A stretch of 64,000 nucleotides of DNA from Paramarasmius palmivorus (Eukaryota > Basidiomycota > Agaricomycetes > Agaricales > Marasmiaceae). The translations under genes were made by a program, and so were the position numbers. The notes below the pieces were generated by a model. It searched no databases and was not told the DNA's origin. It saw only the letters and a list, made by a program, of their open reading frames with translations. Below, in pieces: positions 50,996 to 61,053 of the stretch. The DNA lies in NCBI GenBank assembly GCA_037176845.1, contig JAYKXP010000147.1:43941-107940 (forward strand), given 5' to 3'. The number at the start of each line of letters is the position of its first letter. The stretch's first letter is position 1.

Positions 50996-51653
50996 ATGGA
51001 AAACCAAACAAGCCCCCCGATCGATACCAGTCATATGGAAAGTTACATCGGACGTCGTGCTAGGCTTACAGGGCGTTTAGGCGAAGTAAGTATCTACGTT
51101 GAACACCTTTGGCGCTTTCGGCGTTGACTCTAATTTGACAGATCAACCCTGAGACCAAGACAGCAAAAATGACTGTTTGTGATGGTGAGGAAGTCGTCAT
51201 TGCGTACGAGAGCGAAGAGGTATGTTCACCATTATACTCGTCTCAGGTATTTATATTGAGTTCAATCTTAGCAATGGGCACGACAAACACCTTGTGTGGA
51301 GGTGTTGGGCACGGTGATCAACGTACGCACAATCCAGATGGAGACTCTGATACCCCAGGGTGCCAACTTAGGTCAGTTCCGACTTCACGATTCGTGACCT
51401 GATGCTAACCGAGATTCAAAAAGACATGGATACAGTTTGGAAGACCATCAAGATCATTCACGACCCTCGTTTCAAAGGGGTGTTCTTTGGAGGGGCCGCC
51501 GGGGCTCCCAGCTTGCCTTTGGGTGAAGATCCAAGGTATCAGCCAAGGCAAGAGTCCGAGTCGGACATGGATCAGGATTCAGGCGTCTCCGAATCTCAAG
51601 GGCCAGAGAAGCCAGAGAAGCCAGAGACGCCAACCTCATCTCAGTCTACGTAG
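50996..51653 (+). CDS. Replication protein A 14-kDa subunit (RPA3/Rfa3)-like
   Basis: Four exons (introns at about 51086-51141, 51220-51271 and 51372-51422) give about 165 residues. The single OB-fold reads like eukaryotic RPA3: an N-terminal ESYIGRRARLTGRLGEINPE strand pair, KMTVCDGEEVVIAY, the CVEVLGTVIN strand that matches the VEVxGxV core of RPA3, IQMETLIPQGANLDMD, and the trimerisation helix TVWKTIKIIHDP..VFF, matching the IIHDFPxxY end of the human protein. A 40-residue acidic and proline-rich tail, absent from standard RPA3, follows. RPA3 is the smallest subunit of the single-strand-DNA-binding trimer. Finding it inside a KDZ element, between the TET and YYxRNR genes, is unexpected. 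The start is the ATG at 50996 because the upstream frame lacks family similarity. Confidence 0.85.
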
Positions 51654-51835
51654 TTTTGAATGTATTCGAATATATATCAAAAGGTTACTTGTTTCGTGTC
51701 TATTATGATTATCCAGTGTAACTCCAAGCTGCCAGTCCTTTGACACCGTTGACAGCCGCACGCCAGAGTTGTTGCTGAAAAAGAAGCGCCCCTTCCGAGT
51801 ATTTTTGGCCGAACGTTCCTGAGCAGTGAAGAGTA

Positions 51836-52606
51836 TCAGTACAAGAGCTGGGGCAGTGGTAAGATTTTACCAGTACCGTTAGAATAGAGCAACTCGACCT
51901 GTTCGAGTGCATCGACTATTCGCATCAGGGTTGAATACAGAGAGGATGCTTCGGAATATTCATTAGAACACCCTTGAGCCTGGAGAATATCCTCCGAGAG
52001 TTGTTCTACGGTTTCTAGAAGAGGTCGAAATGTTCCAAACAGTGGGGCAAGGGGAGAAACAGGTTGACGAGTGAATGCGTCCAACTCGCTCCAGCGTAGG
52101 AACCGTTCAACATATCTATCGAGTAAGTGAGCTGCATTCCCATTCGTCTCCTTATGCACCACATTTGCCAGGCATCGAATCGACCAGATGGGTGACTTTT
52201 TTCTGGCTTGAGATTGAGTGAGGTAGAAGAATAATAGCAATCCAGACGCACCTTTCTGTGTCTCCAATTAGATGGGCTTGCTTCAGATTCCGACGATGTT
52301 GTTCTTCCTTTTCACGCAATCTTCTTTCGTGCCGCTCCTTGCGAGATTGAGCTCTGCAAGTACTGATATGAGAACCACGGCTCGGTAGCATAGTTTGGAT
52401 GACAAGGCAGAGACTTACTCTGCCTCTTTGAGATGAGCTCGAACATCCCGTTTGTGTTGTTTAATCCTTTCACGATTCCTGTGGAGGGTCAGAGCTGCGT
52501 TAAGTTTAACATTGACATTACTAACCGTGCGTAGTATTTTGCTGAGTTGATACGAGCAGCCTGGCGCCGCTGGCGCTCGTTATGAAGTTTCTTGGGACGA
52601 GGCATG
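51836..52606 (-). CDS. Basic protein with YYxRNRxRI module (E2)
   Basis: Four exons give about 205 residues. It starts MPRPKKLHNERQRRQAARIN, then AKYYARNRERIKQHKRDVRA across the first intron, RAQSRKERHERRLREKEEQ, and a C-terminal helical domain without motif (LLDRYVERFLRWSELDAF and onward) ending LPQLLY. The repeated Arg/Lys helices and the YY-x-RNR-x-RI motif match the E1 protein at 11269-12028. It is probably nucleic-acid binding; the family is not recognised. It is transcribed convergently with the RPA3 gene (182 bp between stops). Confidence 0.75.
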
Positions 52607-53010
52607 TTGAAGGGTAGGGCTAAGCCGCGTAAGGAAGTTACTTGTGAATGGCCTCGCAATGTAGCGTCCTCATTTTTTCCTCTGACCTATCTCTACTTAG
52701 ACGGACTTGGAATTTGGCATATAGTTTTATTGTACTCATAAGAACAGATTCCCAAAATTTGAGGAGTGGAAACGACAAATTCCAGAAGTTATAGCCTCAT
52801 AAGAATTTCGCAGGTCTCTCACTCATCAAGGTGCGCGCATCGTCCCGTTCTCACACCAATGTCTCTTGAATTGTTCGCGATATTTAATCAACCTTATTAA
52901 ACATTGAATGAAATCCATATAGATACATGTATCGTTCAGAGATGCGCAGTTCCATACAATGTGTTTACTCGACGGTTCAGCAAGCATGCAATCTACTTTG
53001 TCACCTCGCA

Positions 53011-54225
53011 CTAGTGTCCATGATTGACTTGAGCCCACGACTGCGTGCGACGAGCGGTCGACTCCCGACTGTAAAAAGTTTCGGCCTTGCGCCGATCATG
53101 GAATATGTACAATGCTCCTCCACTCCATCCAAGACCATCGCGAAGAGCCGAGTGCCTGGAGATCGTATTAGTAAGATGTTAGATATTGAGGGAATGCAAG
53201 TACTTACCCGCTGCTATACACGGCGGGACGGATTCCTTGCGTGACGACGTATACATTGGGTGAGCCACCGTCCATGGGATCGTCGTTGAGCGCTCCGATA
53301 ACTCCGCTTTGATAGGCGTGTTGATAAACGTTTTGGGCTTCTTCATAAGAAGTGAAGCCCTTGAATAGACCGCCGGACACGCGATCCTCAGGCGCTATCA
53401 TGTACCTGCACGGAGAAGGTCTGTGAATGATTAGAAGGTGAGCTTGCAAAACACTCACAAGTAGCGATATACCCCGGGCGCACGGCCTTTGTATACCACA
53501 AAGCCTAGATTTTTCTGTCTTTCGGGCATGGAGGTGGCGGAAGGTTCATTGGAAGTCCTCTTGCTCGTCGGAGTGGATGGGATTTTCCGTGATGATGAGG
53601 GAACCGGACTAGAACAGTACGAAGGAGGAGGAGCTTCGGCTGAACGTTGCTGGATTCCTAGTGAGCGTGCTATGTTTGACCGCGAGGAATCACGTATGTA
53701 CCTTCTTGGTGGAAATGGGTGAAGCTGGAGTATTGTCGTCGTCGTCCTCATCTGAGCTGTAAATAACCACGGAAAAGTTGACGTCTGGGTCCGAGTCTGA
53801 GTCCGGAGGCATTTCAACCACCCGACCATCTGATCGATCTGGGAAAAATATGAGTGTGATGGATGTAGCGAATTTTGAGCGAAAAACGTCCCAAGAATCG
53901 TCTGAGCTCGTCGAGTTAGTGCTGCTGTAAAAGTTTGTCAGACGACGACGAGTAGTAGCAAGAATGGACATACCAATCCGCTGACCTCTGTCCCTCTGAG
54001 CGGCTTTCTCTCTGTCTATCTCTGGAGGGGAATAGTTAGTATCCTTCGTACTTTGTCCGAATATTTTGCTTGCCTTTCAGAGTCCTATCGAGTTCTTCTG
54101 TACAAATAAGTCGGCGGCTGAAAATCAGATACCATGAGAGAAGACATACCTTGAGAGCTAGTTCGACTATCGGCTCTCGAACGACCTTTTGAATCCTCTC
54201 TGGCCTTTCCTTTGCGGTTGGTCAT
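53011..54225 (-). CDS. RNase H1 N-terminal/viroplasmin-like domain protein (E2)
   Basis: Six or seven exons. It starts MTNRKGKAREDSKGRSRADS (ATG 54225). A Ser/Asp-rich middle (SSDEDDDDN) follows, then the recognisable domain: LGFVVYKGRAPGVYRYL, an intron, SGGLFKGFTSYEEAQNVYQ. This matches the pattern YxVxxGRxPGVYxxW..V.GxxxKxFxxxxEA of the RNase H1 N-terminal hybrid-binding domain (caulimovirus VI family), which binds RNA:DNA hybrids or double-stranded RNA. A further short exon ends SWAQVNHGH. No RNase H catalytic domain is attached. Neighbouring genes are transposon cargo. A role with R-loops or transposition intermediates is inference. Confidence 0.75.
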
Positions 54226-55056
54226 AGTGATCGTCGTAGTTGGCTGAGAAGGATGGGTGGCAGCATTGTGATCAATGCGATCAAGCGCTGATACCGGGTA
54301 GGCCGAAGGGCCGAGGCAAAATCGGAACTTCACGTGATTACCCAGGTTCGATTTTCCGTCCATCGTGTTGACGTCCCTCCACAAAGTAGACCTCCTTTGA
54401 GCTCCTGGGCCCAACGCTATCCTCATGTATAGGAAGAAAGCACGATGTTCTGGATAGACGGAGAGTTTTGGAGAGTGTCTGGGGCTTAGGCTGCGGGACG
54501 GAGTAAAGAGGTACGATTTCAAATCCGAGCCAGAGGCAGGGTGAGTAACAATGTTGCGCCTTTTGGGTTCCTTATCTTGACACTTTTTTCCAGAACAACC
54601 AAGCAATTACATTTTCGGATTCATACATGTGCACAATCGCCTGCAGCGAAGTCAACAATGCTGTGGATACTACCCAAGAAGAAACGCACCCGCCACATAC
54701 CGACATTATCCCTGCCTGGACGCAGCCAATAATCCGGGAGCGATACAATCCAGGAGGAAGGTCAGTGGAACCAATTCAACATCCACATGTACAACATCAT
54801 ACTGAGTCGCGGGTTAAGGAACATGGGACGTGCGGGTACCACTGACCTACATCAATCTGGTCGGACAAAGGTTCAAAATTTTACCACTCTCCAGATGACG
54901 ATCGGGAGGCGCAATCATATGGACTGGCCCGATTGGCGCACCTCCTGGACATTGCAAAGTCGGGTTGCAAGCTTGTCGCACACGTGAGAAGGTGTGCATC
55001 TCTCTGTTTTTCACCCTCTTTTTCTTACCTTTCTGACAGCCAATTTTGTGCATACA
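54226..55056. other. Spacer inside E2, divergent promoter region
   Basis: This 0.83-kb interval lies between two divergently read genes. Open frames on both strands (such as 54085-54606 minus) mostly overlap the neighbouring exon and introns. No separate gene is supported. Confidence 0.5.
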
Positions 55057-58000
55057 ATGTCGTCTGACGCGCCCCAAATCGTCGATAACACCCTCACCGC
55101 AGTCTCAGGCATCGGCGAGCACAGCGAGCTACCCTCTGGCACCCAGCCTGTTCAGCTGGCGGTCCCTTTGCAAGAGACCACCCAGGACGCGTTGAAGAAC
55201 GACCCTGTCCTGCCCGTTAACACAGCTGGCACCAAAAACGCGGTGTCTTCCCCTACTCCGTCAGTCACGACATCTCCACCGGCTTCTGAAGGTACCACTC
55301 CGGCTCCTACGCCGCTCGACACTGTAGCCTCCAAAAACGCGGTGTCTTCCCCTACTCCGTCTGTCTCGACTTCTCCACCGGCTTCTGAAGGTTCCACTCA
55401 GGCTCCTACGCCGGTCGACACTGTAGCCTCATCTTCAGCAGGGTCGAAGTCCTCCAGCGGTTCAACATCCCAGAATCTGTCGGTGTCGGATTCGTCGCCG
55501 ACTCCAACGACGGCCGCGACATCGTCCGTGACTGCAACACCTCAGGATCAGCAACCGGGCCCTTCAGGAAGCTCACAGGCTACCTCATCGACGCCAATTT
55601 CAGCACCAGAGCAGTCTATTGCCGCCTCAGACGATGGTCAGCACGACGACGACGACGACGTGAGTCGTGGTGTTGGTAATCCTGGCAATTTTTCAGGAGA
55701 TCGGCTTGCGTATATGGAAGAACACCTTGCGCAGTTCTTGTCGTATCCTGCTCGCAGCGAGGACCGGTCGGATTTCTGGCCTCAATTTTTTCCGACCTTT
55801 CTGGAATTATTTCCGTTCTCTACTTTCACTCTGCCACCTTCCAATCCACCACCTATACCAGAGTATACCCCCGACCAATTCGCAGCTCTAACAGCAGACG
55901 AAAGGAGGTCCTACAGGAAGAAGAAGAAGTGGAGGATGCGAACTCCAGAGGAACGCTACAAGGATGTGAGTCATGCTACGCCCATTTCATTTGCCTGGCG
56001 AATACTGACGTCTTTTCAGACTGTTAAACAGTGGTTTCGCTGGCGAGCGTCGCGATATGTTCGGAAAGGCTCTCGAAAGGGGATTAGCAACGTGCTCGCG
56101 GCGTTCAATCGTGCTGAGCACGCACCACGAAAACGCCAAGTTCCGAATTTCGTGATGAGCCATCCGAAGTATAGGGCTAGAGTGTCAGCGATGTCGACGG
56201 AGACGGATAACCATGAAATTCTGTCTTGCCGTCGAGCAGCAGCAGAGACGCTCTATGACCAGCTAACGGAAGAAGAACGCCAGCAGATACAGGAGGAGAT
56301 CGAGGCGGAGCATGTGAAGGCATTGGAGGCCTGGAACGAACGTGATGGTGGCAAAGCAGAGAAAGAAAAAGGGAAGGACGATAACGAAGACGGCGAGGAA
56401 CCAAAGGAGGAAGAGTTAATGAGGTGAGGCAAACCGTTGTTGTCTTGGTTTGAGTTGAGGCTGACAGTGTCGACGTAGGGCGCAGGAAAGAGCTCAGGAA
56501 GGCTTTGGAGTGACTATGCAAGAGCTTCTCAATCACCTACAGGCTCAGACCGGTCTCTCTTTTGTGTTGTTTGCGGGACAGTCTTTAGATGGACAAGATT
56601 TGTTCCGTTCTGTAACGTAAGTGGTGGCAATATTCTATGGTGGCGTACATTGCTCATGTCTAGACCCAGAGTCCAGTCTTACCCGGAAGGGAACCGAGGA
56701 GTCCAACATTTCGACTTCCAGAGTTTCCGAGAGTATGCGAAAGTGTTCCATAAATGGCTCCGGGAGATCTACTTCCGCAATCACGGGTCGTTATCAGCTG
56801 AGACGCTTGACCTGATTGGACGTGACGTGGCCGATTCAACAGTACCCGTTCCTCTGGATCAAAGAGAGAATGACCATGAGCCCCAACCTGGGAACAAGGG
56901 GAAAGGCAAGGCGGAGCCCAAGAAGAAGAAGGGTTCAACGAAGAAGAAGAACCCCTCTGCAGATGAAAACGAGAACAGGGCAAGCACTGAGGTTCGGGAG
57001 CCGGAAGTTATTGTTAATGGTCAGAAGGGCAGCCCAACAGTGGTAGATGATCCTCAGTCACAAAAGCTGTCCTACGAGGAACAACGCGAGCGCAATATCA
57101 AACATCATCGAGAACAGCTGGAACAGCTCAAGAAGTCGCTCAACTTGCCAAGCTTCCTCACAGGTGTTGAATGCAACAAAGGTGGCAAGAATAAGCAGCC
57201 GTCGCGATCGAGAGGAAAGAAGAGAAAGCAGGTTGAGACTAACGACGAGGCCGAGGCTGATCCTGACGCCGAGGGTGTAGGGCCGGCTTCGCAACCTACG
57301 AGGAAGTCGAAAAGGAGCAGAAAGGTGGTGGTAAGTGGTACCTTATCCGTACTATATCATACTCATTTGGTCTTCATCAGAACTATCAGGAGGCTCCCGT
57401 CGAGGATGAGCCAACAGGGAATGCTATATCGCAGTCCCAAGAACCGGAGTGGAGATCTCAGCTACTGGCTGAGAGGTTGAGATTTATTGAGGATAAAGGC
57501 GACGTCAAAGACCTGGTAGATTTAGTGTTAAAAACCACGCCGGAGGATTCGGATGCCAGGAAGCTTTGGATAAAGCATGCTTCAGATTTGAGTGAGGCGT
57601 GGAGGGAGAGGGATCCATTAAACCCGTCACAGTGGCCGGAGGTAAGTTACAATGGAAATGCATGTGGGAGCATAGTATTAACGACTCCACTTAGCCTCCC
57701 AGCGTAGACCTTCCCACACCCACGACGTCAAACACCCTGCCGCCGGCGCCGTTGACAGCTCCATCAACTTCAACAAGTACCCACGTCGCTTCAACTCCAG
57801 GTCCCTCTACCCCGAATCCATCATCGAGCACTGCTTCAATCTCTTCCAGCCAGCTGCCATTCGAAAATCCCTCCACCTCGATCACCACTGATGTTGACTC
57901 CTCTGCACCGTCATTGCCAAGTCCATCTTCAACGTCCACGTTGTCTGCGTCCGAGAACATCGCCCCGACCTCAACAACTGGTCCTATTGCAATAGCAGCG

Positions 58001-59484
58001 AATCCCATAACGTCGCAGTCGCCTAGCGCAATGGTCACGTCAACGCTGGATGATTTTACACCGCCTAGCGAGTCTGATGGTCGCGAGGCTTCAACTCAGC
58101 CTGCAGGGAAGGAGTCGACGAACGTGGATGCCAGAACGGAGCTTTTGAGAGCTCGTCACTCATATCTATCGGGGGAAGGCTCAGAGGGAATTGGAGTTAA
58201 GGAGTTCATGACATTGGTAGACCGATTGACGGCACCAGAGTCACGCTCGAGAGAACAATGGACGCAGCATGTCGATTCCCTGGTTATAGCTAGAAGGAGT
58301 AGAGATGGTTTACAGGATTCTGACCATTGGCCGGAGGTGAGTCAGTGATCTAAGCCTTTACGGAATGATTAAACTGACTGCATTTCGAACGTAGCCACCT
58401 GCCGACGATGTACCCACAAGCAATGGCCTCTCGCCGCCATTACCACCAACACACTCCCCACAACGTGCTCACTCGTCGCCAGACATTACCATGAACGAAG
58501 AACTATCACTGATGCAGACCTCGAAGTCGCCGTCGCCATCTCCACTACCAGCAGGTGCACCGAGTGAGCAATCCCACGTCGTCTCCGGAACCAATTCCAC
58601 CGAAGATGCGTGCACCACGGACGTGGAAATACCAGGCACGACCTTCACATATGCGGTTCAAGGTATTAAGGATGAACAAGTGCGCCGGTCAGCCGAGATA
58701 TTATTGGCCAAAGAACATACCCAGGAGTGGAAGTCTCTGGTTTTCCTCTGGCTAAGGGTTCAGTCAGCCTGGGCGAAGCACGGTATCAGTGGTGGTGTGA
58801 GTGTCTATCCTTTGTCCGTGCTGATTGTATTACTGACCACATCTCAGATTGCACCAGTGCGAGATCGGCCATTTGGCTTTACAGAGTTTGGTCGAACGGG
58901 GCGTAATCGACCAGGGGGCTTGGATGTGCCAGAACAATCATCGTTGGCTAACCTTCGCGAGGTATGGCCCACCTGGTGGAAGAGTTCTCAACCAGATGGG
59001 AGAGTTCTGTCAAATGGTGAGATTGGTGGAAGAGTCACCGACTGGAGCGACCTGAAGCTTCCAGGACACAGAGGGTTTTTTATGTTCCTTCTGGGGCTAC
59101 GATGGTGGTTTGACCTGGAGAAACAAGAGGCCGCTGGAGATCACAACACTCTAGGTGCGAACTTGCAGGCAAAGGGCTGGAATGCAGCGACGAAGAGCGT
59201 ATACAACACACTTCTGGCACTACTTGACGACGCTGGGTGAGGTTTCAGTATTACCGTTCCATAAATAGGCTTGCTGATGTTTCAATTAGAGGAGAGAATG
59301 CTGTATCCGAACTGAAGGACCTGCTGGACGAGCTTAGGTGAGCGGAACCGTGTCTTGTTGCAGATACATATTGCTAACTCAACTCAGCGTACCGGCCAGT
59401 GACAAGATGATTCATACTTTGAAGAGACAAGCAGTCGAAGAGCTGGACGATCTTCACAGTGCAAAACGGGCGAGGGATTCGTAA
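55057..59484 (+). CDS. Large HMG-like KDZ-associated protein (E2)
   Basis: About a dozen exons joined by short introns read as one protein of about 1,250 residues. Order: a Ser/Thr/Pro-rich N-terminus with a 33-residue tandem repeat; a block RLAYMEEHLAQFLSYPARSE..FWPQFFPTF; TVKQWFRWRASRYVRKG; an HMG-box-like helix pair (VPNFVMSHPKYRARVSAM, then YDQLTEEERQQIQEE); lysine-rich linkers; two copies of a ~60-residue module each ending WPE at an intron; and a C-terminal domain with REVWPTWWKSSQPDGR and LPGHRGFFMFLLGLRWWFDLE, ending SAKRARDS. Such proteins are common beside KDZ genes in mushroom genomes. DNA binding is likely; exact function is unknown. A split into two genes near 57340 or 58340 cannot be excluded. 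The 3' two-thirds is repeated, broken, in E3. Confidence 0.75.
55234..55431. repeat. 99-bp (33-residue) tandem repeat in coding sequence
   Basis: AAAAACGCGGTGTCTTCCCC starts at 55234 and again at 55333, and both units run to GACACTGTAGCCTC with few differences. The frame is kept, giving a repeated KNAVSSPTPSV..ASEG..APTP unit. Confidence 0.85.
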
Positions 59485-59603
59485 TCGCAATCTGTGGGTT
59501 AGCTGCGGGATGGTCCATGTAGCACCTCGTCCTTCTTCGTCCTTGTGTGTTTCAAGTCCATAGAGTTCCAAACTTGTATTGTATCGTAGAAACATTGGGT
59601 GAT

Positions 59604-60744
59604 ATTGCAATGGTCTATATCTTCTCTGAGACGTCCTGCTTGCCTCGGGTACCATTGCAATAGCCCATTTGTGACATGGCATGTCTAAGTTGAAAGCCAA
59701 TAGCGCCTATTGCAATGGCCCTAATCACACTTAAAGGCACTTCCTGGGGCACGAAGGGATACCATTGCAATAGCCTATCCCTGATATCCCATGTCTAAGT
59801 CGAAAGCTCGCGAGTGTTCTATTGCAATGGATGTCATCATGTTCAAAACGATTCACTGGGGCATGGTGAGATTAAGGTGTAATTGTACAACGTAAAGGGG
59901 CGGACGGTGTGGTGGTGCCGTGAATGGAAGGTGGAAAGGCAGGCTAAAGAAGTGTTAAGAAATAGAAAAACATGACATTAGTGGCGGAACATTGCAATAG
60001 CCTCTTTACCCAAGGATGGTGATAGCCGCCAAGACCGTCTATTGCAATGGGACCCTGCGTGCGATGCGTGAATGCTGCCACAGCTACCCCCGGAAGGTTA
60101 TACCCAGGAGGTTTCTGAACTTGTTGTCGTCTACTGAACCTCACGTTATACCAGTACATAGGAGAGACTAGTAGCCATCGGACCTGTGGGAAAAATGAAA
60201 AATGGGAGCAGTGGAACATTGCAATGGGATGTATTGTCACATGCAGCGGGAGAATGAGCCATTGCAATGGCACTGATTGTGATACAACCACGCATTGGCG
60301 TGACGGTTACCATTGCAATGGTCAGTATCGCCACGTAAGCTGCACCTACGATAGATACACGGTGTGTGACAAGTGGTATTCAGCATCCTAGTATATTATT
60401 ACTTCAGCCCGTTGCTCACCTGCATGATTTGCTTGAAATATGTAGTTTTAGTCATTGCAATAGCCCCACATTATACCATAGGTGGCCAGTGAAGGATATT
60501 GCAATTGCCTCTCCATCTGCTAAGCCTATTTGCTAACCTATCCCAGAATAGCAATTGCTAAGGTCAAGTGAATTGAGATAACGAACCATTGCAATGTCAC
60601 TTCATTTCACCTAGCAAAGGATAACACCTTAAATGGCAATTGCTAAGGTCCTAATATCCTACGCTATGCCCTATTGCAATGTCACCCTTTCGTAGAAATG
60701 TACAGCTAATATCCATCCTATAACCTTTGTGTGAGCATTGCAAT
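59604..60744. repeat. ATTGCAAT palindrome array, E2 right subterminal zone (about 15 copies)
   Basis: Exact ATTGCAAT occurs about fifteen times in 1.15 kb, spaced irregularly at roughly 20-150 bp, often inside a longer palindrome CCATTGCAATGG. A related palindrome, GCAATTGC, occurs at about 60550 and 60636. One or none would be expected by chance. No coding lies here; minus-strand open frames (59374-59700, 59944-60291) are incidental. Confidence 0.9.
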
Positions 60745-60771
60745 TACCCCTACTATAGGTTACTGTGTGGT

Positions 60772-60798
60772 GTTGCAATGGTACTACAAGGTCGGCTG
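60772..60798 (-). repeat. E2 right terminal inverted repeat
   Basis: On the reverse strand it reads CAGCCGACCTTGTAGTACC then ATTGCAAC, matching 22 of 27 positions of the left end. Confidence 0.75.
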
Positions 60799-60937
60799 TT
60801 ATAATTACCGTATCGACACCTCTTACTTCAAGCTCGTCGAGGCCAAGACTGGGTGGGCGATGTTGGCAGCATACGAAACGAAGAAAGAGCATGGTCAGGA
60901 CAATGTAGATTCCAAGGACAACTCCGTAGCTTCTTGA
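60799..60937 (+). pseudogene. Last exon fragment of an unidentified gene, cut by an element
   Basis: An open frame runs from the element edge, YNYRIDTSYFKLVEAKTGW and onward, to a stop at 60935-60937 with normal coding composition (KDNSVAS end). It begins abruptly at the transposon terminus, so the rest of the gene has been separated from it, presumably by the E3 insertion. I do not recognise the protein. Confidence 0.55.
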
Positions 60938-61053
60938 ATTCATGTATAATTACTTCTATTGTCTGTATAATACGTAGATTTCAGTCATAATGTACATGGT
61001 TGTCACATTTATCCGTCCGAATCACAATTAAGCTACGGTCCCAGACGCATTCG
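60938..61053. other. Remainder of the 255-bp spacer, with displaced E2 target duplication
   Basis: This is 3'-flank sequence ending GCATTCG (61047-61053) directly against the E3 terminus. GCATTCG is the reverse complement of CGAATGC at 43171-43177. Confidence 0.65.

Larger units (their letters stand above)
43178..60798. mobile_element. E2: 17.6-kb KDZ (CxC2-type) DNA transposon with TET/JBP and RPA3 cargo
   Basis: The termini are short imperfect inverted repeats (22 of 27 positions agree) beginning CA(C/G)CC, with ATTGCAAT-rich subterminal zones inside both. Eight genes lie within: CxC2-type KDZ transposase (minus), coiled-coil protein, TET/JBP dioxygenase, acidic protein and RPA3 (plus), YYxRNR and viroplasmin-like proteins (minus), and a large HMG-like protein (plus). 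Nearly all splice without stops. The gene set overlaps that of E1 although the order, strands and transposase lineage differ. The right boundary is set by the inverted-repeat match; the flanking duplication is displaced by the inversion described at 60799-61053. Confidence 0.85.

Noticed and set aside
50996..51653. RPA gene as a sign of a Helitron
   Set aside because: No Rep/helicase protein, and the flanks show inverted repeats and a target duplication, which Helitrons lack. Helitron RPA is also RPA70-like, not RPA3-like.
59944..60291. Minus-strand open frame repeated at 61592-61798
   Set aside because: It lies wholly in the ATTGCAAT array. It recurs only because E3 is an inverted copy of E2.
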